Of a stretch of 64,000 nucleotides of DNA, positions 33,001-44,250 are shown piece after piece. A program made the position numbers and the translations under genes. The first letter of the stretch is position 1. Each line of letters opens with the position of its first letter. The DNA comes from Massospora cicadina (Eukaryota > Entomophthoromycota > Entomophthoromycetes > Entomophthorales > Entomophthoraceae), in contig JAKSZP010007909.1 of NCBI GenBank assembly GCA_022478985.1, forward strand, positions 124,001 through 188,000, written 5' to 3'. A model generated the notes under the pieces. That model worked only from the letters and a program-made list of their open reading frames with translations. It ran no database searches and was not told where the DNA came from.

Positions 33001-33413
33001 ATAGGCCAGGGACTTGGGCAGAGCTATAGTCCCTGACCTACTTTACCTGCAAATTTGCAATCTAAGAATGCTTCTAACATTAAACCTTCTTCTTCACTTT
33101 ATCCTTGGTTATTTTATTCCGGTCAAGTTATACTTGCATGGTCAGACCGAGCAGGTGCTGGCTCTGGTGTTGCAGGGGCCAAGGAAAATTATGTGGAGTT
33201 TTCTCAGAACACATGCAGTTGGAAATGAGAAGGGGTCCTGAGGTGGTGTTCACTAATGTATCAAGAAGAGCCCCATCGTGAGTTCTGGAGCCCTTGATTG
33301 TTGTTCAGCAGAACCCCTTTTGGTTGAAAGAGGGTTTCTGTGTGATCCAGAATCTGACTCACCTTATAGTGCTGGGGATGTAATGGTGGCATTGTTTCCA
33401 GCCACAGATTGAT
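33001..33413 (+). pseudogene. Element F protease region (not clearly recognised)
   Basis: By position between gag and RT this should hold the aspartic protease. Frame 33014-33241 is hydrophobic at its start and ends GPRKIMWSFLRTHAV, but no D-S/T-G triad was found in any frame. Confidence 0.35.
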
Positions 33414-34300
33414 GTGTTGCATAAAACAATTACCTTATCACCTCAGATTAGACCTCAGATGACATGGAAGATGGAGGTCAGGGGTGACATCCCAAGCGGG
33501 TGCAGGAGCTTAAGGGGAATGCAGGAGGTAGAGCTCCCACCCGAATATAGTGACTTTTTTGATGTATTTGGTCCCATCAGAAGTTCACCTTTTTCCCCTA
33601 CAGGTTCTTTCTCATTCTCATTTGGTTCAAGGAGGGATCAGAGCTTTTCAGGGGATGTCTGGTCTATGCTCTCAATTAATGGGTCAGGGAAGCATTGGAG
33701 AGCCATGTGGAGTCAATGTTGAAAAAGGGTTTGATTGAGCCCTCCATGTCTCTAGTGGTGTCTCCTGTGTTTTAGTACCGAAGGCGAGTGGCGATTTACA
33801 CCCATGTGTGCATTTCCAACGTTTAAATGTGGTCACAGAGCCGGATCCATATCCAATGCCCCTTTTGGAGGACATTCTTCTGATGGTCACCGGATGTACA
33901 ATGTTTATGAAGCTCGACCTCATGGATGTGTTTAATCAGATTCTGGTGAGACTGGAGCATCAGCAATACATGGCGTTCAAGTGCCACCTGGGGGTGTACC
34001 AATATTGTGTAATGCCATTCGGGCTGAGGAATGCTCTAGAGGTGTTCCAATGGATGATCAACCATGTCCTTGGGGGAGATGATCAGACAATGCTGTGCCA
34101 CTTATATGGATGATATTATAGTGTTCTCGAAGTCCCAGGAGGAGCATGTACGAGATGTTCAGGAAGTTTTGGGGGCGATTGGCCATATGGGTTTAAGGTT
34201 GAAGCCCTCCAAGTGCGAGTTCAACCAGAGTTTGGTAATGTTCCTTGGCAACATGGTATTCCAGAACGGATTGGGGGTGTGTCCAGATAAGCTTTGAGCA
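33414..34300 (+). pseudogene. Element F reverse transcriptase
   Basis: Frames 33414-33722 (ELPPEYSDFFDVFG, the lead-in), 33808-34113 (TMFMKLDLMDVFNQILVRLE; YCVMPFGLRNALEVFQ) and 34064-34297 (ATYMDDIIVFSKSQEEHV; LRLKPSKCEF) cover fingers, palm and thumb. The YxDD box is intact as YMDD. Two frameshifts near 34070-34110 and 34290 and a stop interrupt it. Confidence 0.85.
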
Positions 34301-34900
34301 GTGTGGGCATGGAAGGCCCCCACGGATCAGAAGGGGGTGCAAAGTTTTTTTGGGAACATTGAAATTCCTTTGTCAGTTTGTGAAAAATCTTTCCCAGACA
34401 GCCTTACCACTCACGCGTTTGACCCACTATGTTCCATTCATATGGGGGAAGGAGGAAGCGCGGGCGTTTAAATTACTAAAGGGTAAGTTACTTACTGCAA
34501 CTGTGCTGGCCCATCCAGACCCCAGGAAACCCTTCGTGGTTGAGACGGATGCTTCAAATTATGCTGTGGGGGCGGTATTGCTTCAGGAAAGGGAAAATGG
34601 GTTGGAGCATCCTGTGCGTTACTTCAGCTGCAAGTTGCTCCTCATGGAAATGAACTACCCAATATACAATATGGAACTGTTGGTGGTGATGGTGGCCTTG
34701 CGTGAATGGCAACATCACCTGCTCTATGACCAGCATCCTTTTGTTATTTTAACGGACCACAAAGCCTTGGAGTATTATCACTAACCTAGAAAGATGAACC
34801 AGCAACAAGCCAGATGGCATGTGAAGCTGGTCTGCTATGATTTCCGGGTGGAGTACAGGCCTGGGGCTTCATATGTCCTGGAGAATTGATTGAGCCAAGA
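34300..34900 (+). pseudogene. Element F RNase H
   Basis: The 34245-34784 frame (179 codons) contains all RNase H landmarks: VVETDASNYAVGAVLLQ, HPVRYFSCKL, IYNMELLVVMVALREWQHHL and VILTDHKALEYYH. After a stop at 34782 the linker (ARWHVKLVCYDFRVEYRPGA) continues to 34890. Confidence 0.85.
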
Positions 34901-36110
34901 TGGATCTTTTGTGTATGAGAAGGGGGAATTGGAGGAGTTCAACACAGCGACGATGCTCCAAATGGACCAATTCGCAATGGGTGAAGATGGGGGGATATGT
35001 TGGGATAGGAAGTTCATCGGAAGCAGAGGAGCGCGGAGTTCACACAAAGGCTAAAATCCAAGATGACGGAGGGTCAGCCGCACCAGTACCATGCAGATTT
35101 CATGAAGAGGGTTGGGTGTTATATCACAAGTCACGTGTATGGGTATCTAACCCATCATTACAATGTAAGGTAATCCAGGATTCTCATGACCATCCACTGG
35201 TGGGTCACACGGGAGTAGGGAAGATGATGGAATTGGTACAGCAGGAGTATTCATGGTTGGGCCTTCATAAGGATGTCCAGAAGTATGTGCGGGAGTGTTT
35301 GGTATGTGCAAAGTCAAAACCATCGAGAAAACCACCATCAGGTAAGTTGAATCTGCTGAGATACCACAGGACCCTTGGAGTTCAATCAGTGTCAATTTTA
35401 TAGTGGGACTTCCAAAGGTGCAGGGGAAGGACGTGATTATGGTGATCGTAGATAGACTTACCAAATATGCTGAGTTCTTCCCATGTACTGGGAGTTTTTT
35501 GGAGAGAGATGCGGCAAGGGATTTCATCAATGAGGTGTTTTCCCAACATGGATTACCAGAGAAGATCATTTTGGATTGTGGCCCACAATTCATTCGGAAA
35601 TTCTGGTCAAGTCTACTGGGAAGTTTGTAAATCAGGCCAGGTCAGTCCTCACGTACCATCCACAATCCAATGGTCAAATGGAGAGGGTGAACCAGATAAT
35701 TGAACAGTATCTGCGGTGTTACATGTCCAATTGACAGGATGATTAAGTATCGTGGGTCCAGATGGCCCAGTTTGCTTACAACAACCACTCTCAAGTTCTT
35801 GATGGGAATGTCGCCGTTTTTTGCAAATCATGAACTCAACCCTAAATTGAACAGGGGATCTTTTGGGCGGGGTATGTCAGGGGGTGGATGAAATGATATG
35901 TACCATGTTGGAAATCAGAAAGACACTACAGGGAAACTTGGAGCAGGCGATAGCTTTGCAGAAGTGGAAGGCAGATTGGCAAGGGTGCCAGATCAGGCGT
36001 TTGAACCTAGGGACTGGGTTTTGGTAGCAGCCAAGAACTATGTTATTCCAGTTAAGAGTAGTAAGCTGGGTCCAAAGTTTCTAGGCCTGTATCAAATCAT
36101 CTGAGCTATT
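34900..36110 (+). pseudogene. Element F integrase
   Basis: Frame 34900-35403 has the zinc finger: HDHPLVGHTGVGKMMELV then VRECLVCAKSK. Frame 35403-35630 has the core VIMVIVDRLTKYAEFFPC and INEVFSQHGLPEKIILDCG, with both first catalytic Asp residues. The third, in the NGQMERVNQ type motif, lies near 35670-35700 in another frame. The C-terminal domain to 36110 reads RDWVLVAAKNYVI then KLGPKFLGLYQII. Confidence 0.82.
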
Positions 36111-36229
36111 AATCTGGTCGCCTTTGAGTTGAGTTTACCAGTAGGTTCCAGAGACCATCCGGTGATTCGCGCTTCCCAGCTACAGGCTTTTGGGGGTGAG
36201 GGGCCAGAGACCCCAGTCCGCTGAATCCT

Positions 36230-36400
36230 TGAGAAGGGGAGATTCCAGAATATGAGGTGGAATGGATAATGGATGCCAAGTGGGCGAAAGGCTGACAGCA
36301 ACTGCTGGTGAAGTGGAAGGGCTATCTGGTGAGGAGACGACGTGGCAAACAATGGAGGACTGTGTGCGGTGCCCAGAGAAGGTCCTGGAGTTCTGGTCTT
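36230..36400 (+). pseudogene. Element F chromodomain
   Basis: Two frames supply YEVEWIMDAKWAKG, a stop, LLVKWKGYLV and then GEETTWQTMEDCVRCPEKVL. Together they span a chromodomain with its aromatic W-K-G-Y core and ETTW strand, broken by one stop and one frameshift. Confidence 0.8.
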
Positions 36401-36403
36401 CAC

Positions 36404-36413
36404 AGTGGGGTGA
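36404..36413 (+). other. Polypurine tract of element F
   Basis: AGTGGGGTGA directly before the TG of the 3' LTR. Confidence 0.7.
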
Positions 36414-37061
36414 TGTAACGGATCAGGAGGCACCTGATCCAAAAATTGGTTTGGATCAGGTGGAGTTCGATCAAAATGTGGCCCTGATTCAATGGCCTTG
36501 AATTTGGTAAGTTCAGAACTGGGCAAAATCGCCATCCCAAATCTGAACCACCTCTGTGGAATGATGACGGGCTTACGTGGGGCATGGATGGTGATCTGGT
36601 GGGATGGCAAATGTTTGATAATGATGTGGTAGTTGGGACTTAGAAGAGTCTAGCTAAAAAGAAAGCTTATTTGAAATTTGCAGTGCACTATTTAAGGGAA
36701 GATGTGGCAGCCCTGTAGGGCAGTTGCATCTTCTACGAGGAATTTGGAAATAAAAGGATTTTGCTAGCTCAGATTACATTAATTTTATTTTGTAAAAGTA
36801 GGCGGATAAGATCAAAAGACATGAGCTCCACCAGTGAGCTTGGTGTGGTGTTGGCGTCATTCTCGGCCCTTTCCTGGTCCCATGCCCTGCTACTGATGTG
36901 CAGTGTTGTGGGAACAATGGTACAAGAATATGTGGCAACGATGAGACATGGCGGTCAGGGTTGGGGATGGGCCTCTGCAGGCCTGTAGCTAGTATGGTTA
37001 GTAACATGGCTCTTACTGCCCAATTTGTTCATTGCTTATTGGCGCGAACCCGACCATTACA
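36414..37061 (+). repeat. 3' LTR of element F
   Basis: A 648-bp unit, TGTAACGGATCAGG to CCATTACA, very similar to the 5' LTR. Its internal ORF starts at ATG 36821 (MSSTSELGVVLASFSALSWS) but has a stop at 36986-36988, after which LVTWLLLPNLFIAYW continues in frame. Confidence 0.92.
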
Positions 37062-37111
37062 TCCATGATGCCTTCCCAGTAATACTTCTCTTTAATCCAC
37101 CTGTAGGTTTT

Positions 37112-37746
37112 TCAGACCCCGCCATGGCCCATGATAGTGTAATACTCCATGATCACAGGTACTTGCTCAGATGGCTGGAGATAGGGGAACCAGTTTACTC
37201 CTACTTTCTTATATGACTTTCCACTTTCTGCCTTGATGTTGCGGGAGTGCCATGCTAGCCTCTTTTGTACAGGTTCATCTTCATCCTCCCAAGCATCCGG
37301 AGTCATAAGTAGGTCATGCAACCTCTCAGCTTCATTATAGTCAAGGTGTAAGATAGGCATCTGTGTCAACACATCAACGTTAATATGGCTCATCCCAGCT
37401 CGATGCTCAATGATCATATCATAGTGCTGGAGCTTAAGAGCAAGTGAGCTAACTGCCTCATGGGGTCCTTCATATTTTGTAACCACTTCAAGGATGCATG
37501 GTCATTAATCACTTTAAATGAAGTCCCATATAAAAAAGGCGATATTATTTGACAGTAAGTAAGATGGCAATGCACTTTTTTTAGTAAAGCTGTAGTTGTG
37601 TTCAGCTTTTGAGAGCATTTTATTGAAATAAGACATATGATGATAAACCCCATTTTTATCCAACTGAGACAAGATAGCTCCAACAGCGTAATCAGAGGCA
37701 TCTGTGAATAACATGAACGGCTTGCATAGTCAGGGTGATGTAGCAT
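37112..37746 (-). pseudogene. Element D2 RNase H and integrase zinc region
   Basis: Frames 37486-37112 and 37746-37414 repeat the D1 sequence: LFTDASDYAVGAILSQLDKN, FKVINDHASLKWLQNMKDPM (Asp to Asn), EHRAGMSHINVDVLTQMPIL and VIMEYYTIMGHG. A frameshift joins the two. Confidence 0.78.
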
Positions 37747-37768
37747 ATGCCTTTTTTCAATAGCGCAA

Positions 37769-38706
37769 TCAGGGTCTAAAACGTGGCCTTTTGCTCAGCA
37801 CCAAAATGGAATGGAATGTTCTTAGCCAAGAGACAACGAGGGGGTCACTAAGCTGGGCGAACTTGGGGATGAATTGATGGTAATATCTCATTATAATCAA
37901 GAATACCTGTAAGTCGTGAAGGGTTTTGGGCTCAGGCATCCTAGATATCGCTTCCACCATAGCTTGACGGGGTTTTATCCCATCTTGAGATATAGCGTGC
38001 CCGTGGAAATCCAACTTCTTTTGGAAGAAAGTACATTTTGGGGCTTCAACTTGATTTTAGATGCCCGCAAGCGTTGGAACACTTCTTTTAGATGTGTGAA
38101 GTGATGCTATAGGTTTTAGAGAAAACTGAGATGTTATCGAGATAGACAATCACACAGCTCAGCTTGAGATTCTAAAGAAGATGATCCATCACCCGCTGAA
38201 ATGTGTCAGGCGCATTGAATAACCCCTAGGGTAGCTGAGTGGTTGGAAAAGGCCTTTGCTATAGATAAGGGCGCACTTCTCCTGGTCTTGTGGAGAAAGG
38301 TCCATCTGCTAGTATCCACTAGCCAAGTCCATGAATGGAGAACTTGGACTCAGATAGTTGCGCCAGAGCATTGTCAAATTGGGGATTGTGTAGCTGTCCT
38401 TCTTGGTAAGGTTATTCAGCTTATGGTAGTCCATAACTACCTGATGGCCTCCGTTTTTCTTTTTTAAGTAGAAGAGGGGACGACTGAGGGCTTTAAGAAG
38501 GTACTCGCAACCCAGCATCCAACAATTGTCTGAGATCCATCCTCATCTGTGGCTACTAACTTTTGGTTTGCAGTATGGCTTAGATCAGTTGGGATGAGCA
38601 TCCCAACGTCAATATTATGAGTTTAACTCTTCATGTGCCCATAGTCAGTATCAAATTTTGAGAAAATGTCACTATATGACTCCAGTAAAGAATGAACTTT
38701 ATTAAG
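37769..38706 (-). pseudogene. Element D2 reverse transcriptase
   Basis: Frames 38518-38309 (GGHQVVMDYHKLNNLTKKDS) and 38014-37769 (MPEPKTLHDLQVFLIIMRYY) bracket the palm. The active-site box near 38130 reads YLDN on the minus strand, while D1 has YLND; each copy has lost a different Asp. Confidence 0.78.
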
Positions 38707-39190
38707 CTATGCAGGGGTTAGATCATCAGAGATTTGAACAGTTGGCAAAGTACATAACGATTGATCAGCTGATAGGCTCATATCTGCCATGGACACAATA
38801 CAGTGACCTTGTTTAATATCCTCAATAGGGACCAGCAGGCCTTTTCCAATCTCCTGATGCTTCTTGATGACCATGTCCTTGTTGGTGAGATTCCCCAACA
38901 GGAGATCGATGGGTCGCTGATAAGGTGGGTTTAGGATACCTGGCAACACCTGAGTTTCTAAAGAACTTATTCCATTAATGCTTGTTAAGTGCAGGAGCCA
39001 GTTATGAAGGGATTTTCATGGTAATCTTGGTGTCTATCACCTTTTGTTCACCCGCTTTTACTACTAAATCTTCTGATGCATATAGTGGAAGGCCTTCTAA
39101 TTATCCACGGAGTCAGGTAGCTTTTTTGTGTTTCTGCCCAATGTGATATAAGTAAGGGTGAGGGCGGATGAAAGGTACTCAACTACGCAT
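38707..39190 (-). pseudogene. Element D2 dUTPase-like domain
   Basis: Frame 38949-38707 keeps PGILNPPYQRPIDLLLGNLT then IGKGLLVPIEDI, matching D1 residues 91-131 but with Asp-to-Asn in ILDP. The first motif upstream (39030-39110) is frameshifted. Confidence 0.6.
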
Positions 39191-39429
39191 GTATTTTTTC
39201 TTCTTAGGATCATTATTGGTAAGAACTAGGAGAACTTTGTAATTTATCAGGGAGAAAAATCCACGCTTCATATTATGATTCCATAATCCTCAATCACGAA
39301 TTGAGTGACAATGAGCAGGTTGTATGTGTAATTTCCAATGCCATAGCGGGGGAAGCAAGTAGAAGTTTACCAATTTGTATGGATAGTGAAGAGTAGGCTC
39401 CAATCGCTTACATGTTGTTGGGCCACAGT

Positions 39430-39640
39430 TACTAACTTTTTAAATAGTCCAGGTCAGGTGACAACATAACTTTATTGATAAGCTTTGAAGAGACTATGTT
39501 CACTGGAGCACCCATATCTAGGATGGCTAGAAAGCGCATTTTGTTGATGACAATCTTTACCTTAGTTTTAGTGCTACCAAAAGTAGGGGGGAGGGCGAGA
39601 ACCTCCTTCAACCAGAGAGTAGAGGCAAGAAGTTGAGCTA
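39430..39640 (-). pseudogene. Element D2 retropepsin
   Basis: The minus strand near 39490-39545 reads LAILDMGAPVNIVSSKL. The DMG triad is identical to D1, so the Met was either present in the family source or arose before the two bodies separated. Confidence 0.65.
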
Positions 39641-39696
39641 TCTCAGAGTATTTATCTTTAATATATTGGAGGGTATAAATTTGCTGAGAGATCGGA

Positions 39697-41082
39697 TCAT
39701 TGTCTTAATAAGCTGTTCAGTACACTTGTGGTATTAATAACCTCTGAGAACCTCAACAATTGTTGGAGATAGGTTCGTCTTGGTATCATGACTATATCAA
39801 ATCTTTCAGGCCTCAAACTATCTAGAACCTGCACTTCCATTGGGGTTCCCAAAACATAAAAGCCTGCGTCTTCACCACCCCCTTCAGACTCGTCATCAGA
39901 GGGATTGCTAATGCACCTCAACGAATTGTTAAGAGGGGGAGGATAAACAGGCTTAACCTCCTCACAGGATTGGGCTTTTTTGCGCTCATTTACCCTTATG
40001 ACTTTTTAAAGGGAGCATCGTAGCTGCACTAACTTTGGGGTAGGCGTTGGAAGTGTAATGGCTTTGACTTTAGCCTTTAAAATGACCGTCGGGGCTGCCC
40101 CATTACTGCAGCTTTTGACTAGGGGCAGCCTGAGGTGAGGCTGAATGGGATCAAGGCAGCAGCTTGGATGGATGTGATATTTGATCCACCTAATTAGACC
40201 GTTCAGAAAGAGTAGAACCAGGCAAAGGTATAACTGATTTCACTGGCTGAGACTTTGGAATTGAAGCTGGAGAGGAGCGCTGACCCATAACTGGCAGTAT
40301 TTTCTGGCTATTCTCAAATGGTGGAGGAGTATATTGTCGCTGCAGCTCTGCAGAAGCTGGGTGCCAGATGGATACAGTCATAGAAGAGGCTGGAGGGGTT
40401 AGAGTTGATTCCCGTTTTGGAGCTCTTTGCAGAAGTCCAGGTCATTAAAGTCAGCCACTGCTAGCAGTGCCTCTTTGATATCCCATAAAGTTTGGAAGGT
40501 GTGCTTGACTTCAGAGACATGTATTGCTAAAGGGATAAGACGCCAAGCTAGCCAAGATAGCAGCAATAGCATCATCTAGAAGAAGCAGTTTGGCCAGCAA
40601 CAGAGGTTGAGCTTTTTTATAAAATTGCTCAACAAATGAGGGAATTGATCCTCCCTCTTTCAGGCTAAGGCACATAAAGGCCTGTTTTTGCCGTTGTAAG
40701 CTCTGTTTGGAACCAAACTCGTCAATCAGCGCTTGTTTGACCTCCACCCACTTCATAAGTGGTGCAACCTGAGGAACCAGGATCGCCTGAACCATCCGAC
40801 TCATCATGGAAGGATACACTTGGTTTTTTGATGGTCATTCGCACCTTCCATTGCAAATTTATAACCTTTAAGGAAGAAGGCGATACTGTCCTCACATGGT
40901 GTGAACTTTTCTCTGAACTGAGGTTAAAAAATGATAGGGAGGGCCCATAAAGGCTTTGTGAAGAGTGCTGCTCAAGCCTTTTGAGGTGAGAGAAAGCACT
41001 GGCTAATTGTTATATAAAGCATCTAGCCTTGGTTCCAAGGTATTTGGCATTTTTAAAACAGGATTTTGGTGGTATACAGGGT
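39697..41082 (-). pseudogene. Element D2 gag
   Basis: Frames 39921-39697, 40381-40190 and 40819-40511 (WVEVKQALIDEFGSKQSLQR; LAKLLLLDDAIAAILASLAS) match the D1 gag in order. Frameshifts separate them. Confidence 0.7.
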
Positions 41083-41100
41083 CCCCTGTATTGAGCACCA
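41083..41100 (-). promoter_or_regulatory. Primer-binding site of element D2
   Basis: Plus-strand CCCCTGTATTGAGCACCA, i.e. TGGTGCTCAATACAGGGG on the element strand; one change from the D1 and E sites. Confidence 0.75.
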
Positions 41101-41102
41101 CT

Positions 41103-41766
41103 TGTTGGATGTTTCGCTGGTGGGATGCTCGCAGGCGCTTTTTTCCTAAAATCCAACAAATAGGGGAATGTTCCACTGATATTAATAAAAATAAATAAAC
41201 ACAAAAACTAGAATGTTGAGGTTTTTATATGTTTATTAGTACCCGTGGGAGGTAAGAAACAAACTCCCATATAAGTCAGTAACTAGTATTAAAGATATCA
41301 AGGCTCAAAATATGGATTGCATAGTAAGTTTAAATTAGGAAATATTGAGATTTGACCTATCAGATCTTTCGAGACTCACCTCTCATTTAGAGTAATGTTG
41401 ACTGTTGTTAGGTAGTTTTAACCCATGAGGTAAGGTTTTGATGTATTTTACTCAATCACACCATGGGAAATTTTTTGCTTCTGGCAAGGTCCCTCCAACC
41501 CTATAAGAGGGGCTGGTCTCCACGGGGCTTGGTTGTATTAGTTGTGCAGTATCAAGGGGAGGGACCTCAGAAGTTATACTCAGATTCAACTGATGATTTG
41601 GAGCAATCTGATTGCCCAAATGTGTATTATTTCCCTAAAAATTACTATAAGTGTTACCCCAAATTGATGAGTTCCATCAGGAATCAACCAGGGTCTTTTG
41701 GCCAATTTTTCAGCATTTATCTTCAAACCACTCTTTTCTATACATTTGGCTTGTAATTGTCTGAAA
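41103..41766 (-). repeat. LTR of family D, copy 3 (right)
   Basis: It starts TGTTGGAT and ends near TGTCTGAAA (degenerate end); about 664 bp. It keeps the CCTATAAGAGGGGCTGGTCTC promoter-like block. No duplication matches the sequence left of copy 1 (ATGAC against ATAGT), so the outer ends of the tandem have diverged or rearranged. Confidence 0.82.
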
Positions 41767-42206
41767 ATAGTAAATAGCAGAACATAATTCAACATACAAT
41801 TTACTTAGTTGGTTAAAAAAATTGAGATATTACCAAATATCATCCACCACTATGAATATAAACTGCAGGGCTCAATTAAAAATACCCTTTGGGGTTTACA
41901 GTGCACTTCTGAAAAATCTTTAATTATATGGGTGTATTAGCTCTAGCAACTATCCTGCCAAATCAACATTATGTATCCTCATCAGAACATCCTTTTTTAG
42001 GATTATGGAGTAAAGACTGATTTATGGAGAATACCTTAGCAAACTTAAGTCAGAAGATTTTGATGTACATTAGGAGAGGAAGCCATCAATATGAGCATCG
42101 TTGGGATTTTTGACTACATTACCAGCCGTTTAGATTACCATGGGTTGCTAGGGATAATTTCCTATAGCAAAGTGATTTGGATATTGGTTGAAACTGATTT
42201 TGGGGT
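41767..42206. other. Unassigned AT-rich spacer
   Basis: Between the D tandem and repeat K copy 2. A phrase near 41995-42060 (ttttaggattatggagtaaagactgatttatggagaatacctt..., similar to 3095-3130 of element B) hints at a B-family scrap; otherwise nothing was recognised. Confidence 0.35.
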
Positions 42207-43206
42207 GACAATGTTTGGGGGATTTTAGGTAATTCGCCTGGGTCAGATCTTCCAGGGATCAATCCAGGTGAATGCTTAAAATCTCGTCAGGCAGAGTTTA
42301 TGAAAAAATTGGGGCATCTGATAGTTGATCAATAATTAACTATCAGGTGAACTGATTGGGATCAGTTTGGTTTCATCACAATTGATTGGGAATTTAAGGA
42401 TCAAGTTGTGAGGCGAAGGATGCTGCCTGCAACTAGAAAATCAATCAATTGGTTTGTGACCTGCCTTAATAGGTAACAAGTCCCATTACCTAAGCAGGTC
42501 GCTTGCCAAATATGGTTGGTATACTGGGCTTGAGAGGAAAACGTTAGGGACACGTTTTCTGACTCTTTCCATTTTAGGTCTTGAGAATGTAAAATGACTG
42601 AATCCTAGCTAGGATGGAGAAGACCCTTTCTGATAAGACGACGATGGGTAATTCAATGGCAACGGCTGCCATTTCATTGATGAGGTGCCAACTGAGGGTT
42701 GGGCGCCTAATTCCCATTATAAATACCCCTAAGAATTACTTAATAAATATACTTTTTACCAGACACACTTAACAGTACATTTTACCATTCTATTCTTCTT
42801 TAAGGAAATTATTGCTGTGTGCTTTAATTGGGAGATTCTTTAGCATAAATAGTAAGGATCTGAGCGTGGATCAAGAGAATAGAAGCTGAATTGGGGATTG
42901 CTGCTGAATGTGTGTCACCTGAGAGAAGTCATAAATGAGGATCTGAGCATAGATCAAGTTAGGCGGTATAAGGGAATGAATCCATTTTTGAGGACATCCT
43001 AAATATCTTGAGGGGAAATACTGGTCAAGCGTTGGACCCATTACTAGTGCTTTATTCAACTTTGGATAATAGTCTCCATACTATTATCAAACAAATACAT
43101 ATTACTATCAGACAACGCAGAGAATTGCATAACACCAAACCAGTGCAGTTAATTAATTTAGGGGTTATCAGCCAATAATAATCAAGAAACCCTATAAATT
43201 TTAACA
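42207..43206 (+). repeat. LTR-like repeat K, copy 2
   Basis: It is collinear with 16515-17480 and ends TTTTAACA. On the minus strand the purine-rich GGAGATGATGGAGACCCTC adjoins its TGTTAAAA end, which would fit a 3' LTR of a minus-strand element. Confidence 0.6.
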
Positions 43207-43470
43207 GAGGGTCTCCATCATCTCCTTCACTATTCCTGAGGTAAACCCAATAGGGCCTGTTGTGTCTATATACCCTACTACCGCCGTGATGAGATCTAAG
43301 GAGTAAAAAGTACCATTTTCAGTGTTTTGGCAAGCAGTGGTGAAGTACTCAGTGATTTCTTGGTCACTGGTTACCATATCATTTTCATCATATCTTCTGG
43401 AAGCTTCTTCTTGGTATTTGGATGGATTATTCATATTAAAAAGTGTAATGTGGCTTTTAGTGAGCACCAC
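43207..43470 (-). pseudogene. Truncated gag-like piece and primer site
   Basis: An 89-codon minus frame ending at 43201 (MVLTKSHITLFNMNNPSKYQ...) precedes TGGTGCTCACTA (plus 43458-43469, reversed), the same primer-site core as D and E. Only about 250 bp of internal sequence remains, so this would be a strongly deleted minus-strand element between repeat K and the next LTR. Confidence 0.4.
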
Positions 43471-43471
43471 T

Positions 43472-44250
43472 TGTGAGTTTTTGTGAACTTACTTACTTAT
43501 TAAATATAAGCATGCTTTGATAGTTGGGAAGAGTTTTAGCCAATATATCCTCAATTCTGCTGTGTCTTAAAGTATCTCCCAACCATTCTGAAGCTCACAA
43601 AGCTAAACAATGATACTTGACTCTTCTGGTCTCTTCTGTGTATTTTTTACCTCTCTAATTGTGAGCTCTCCAGAATCAGGTAATAATGACAAGCTCCCCT
43701 GAATGCTTGTCTACACTTCTTAATATGAAGATCGAATAATATAAAATGATATAAGATGGAAATATGATTATATGATAAAATGATGATTTTACTTTAGGGC
43801 CAGGCGCCAGTATTTTATACATCTAGGGCATCTCCTGGCCATACTCATATATTATATGAGTTCATTGAAGCCATGCTTATCCTCTATGGATTATGGCAGT
43901 GGTTATTAAAAGAACCCTAAGTTAATTTGGCCCTTGAATTAACTTAATTACAATTGTTTCAGCACAATTGGAGGCACTACTACTCTCATAATCAGTAAGA
44001 ATTTTAGGCTTAATATTAGCACCTAAGCGGTGTATATTTGCCTTTAAACCAGACCAATTACATTTTGTCATACAGTTGACTAAATACAATAGATGGGGAA
44101 AAGAATATATGGAATTTGAATAATGATGCACCCCTAATTGGGATGTCATTAGGCCTCTCAATAGTACTAGGTACTCCCTATTTGGGCCGTCCATGTGAAA
44201 GTACTATCATGCCAATTACAATGATTGACATACATAAAATTAATACTTAC
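43472..44250 (-). repeat. Probable LTR fragment next to the primer site
   Basis: It starts TGTGAGTTTT directly beyond the primer site, as LTRs do in D and E. Its far end is not defined and I found no second copy in the window. The rest is AT rich without a gene. Confidence 0.35.

Larger units (their letters stand above)
31504..37061 (+). mobile_element. Ty3/gypsy chromodomain element F, nested in D2
   Basis: A 5558-bp plus-strand element with LTRs of 645 and 648 bp and a target duplication with one change. Order is gag, (protease), RT, RNase H, integrase, chromodomain, polypurine tract. RT and integrase motifs are better kept than in most neighbours, but stops and frameshifts remain. It carries an extra ORF inside each LTR. 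Confidence 0.92.
30554..41102 (-). mobile_element. Ty3/gypsy element D2 internal region, split by element F
   Basis: This is a second family D body on the minus strand. After removing F with one target copy (31504-37066) its internal length is about 4986 bp against 5001 bp in D1. It carries integrase (30560-31503 plus 37062-37110), RNase H, RT, dUTPase-like domain, protease and gag, with a 5' LTR at 41103-41766. It has more stops than D1. Confidence 0.88.

Noticed and set aside
24191..41771. Target duplication for the whole D tandem array
   Set aside because: The outer 5-mers are ATGAC and ATAGT; the resemblance is too weak and the right LTR end is degenerate.
43201..43470. Independent host gene on the minus strand (89 codons)
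   Set aside because: It lies directly between an LTR-like end and a retrotransposon primer site, so a truncated gag is more likely. No host family was recognised.
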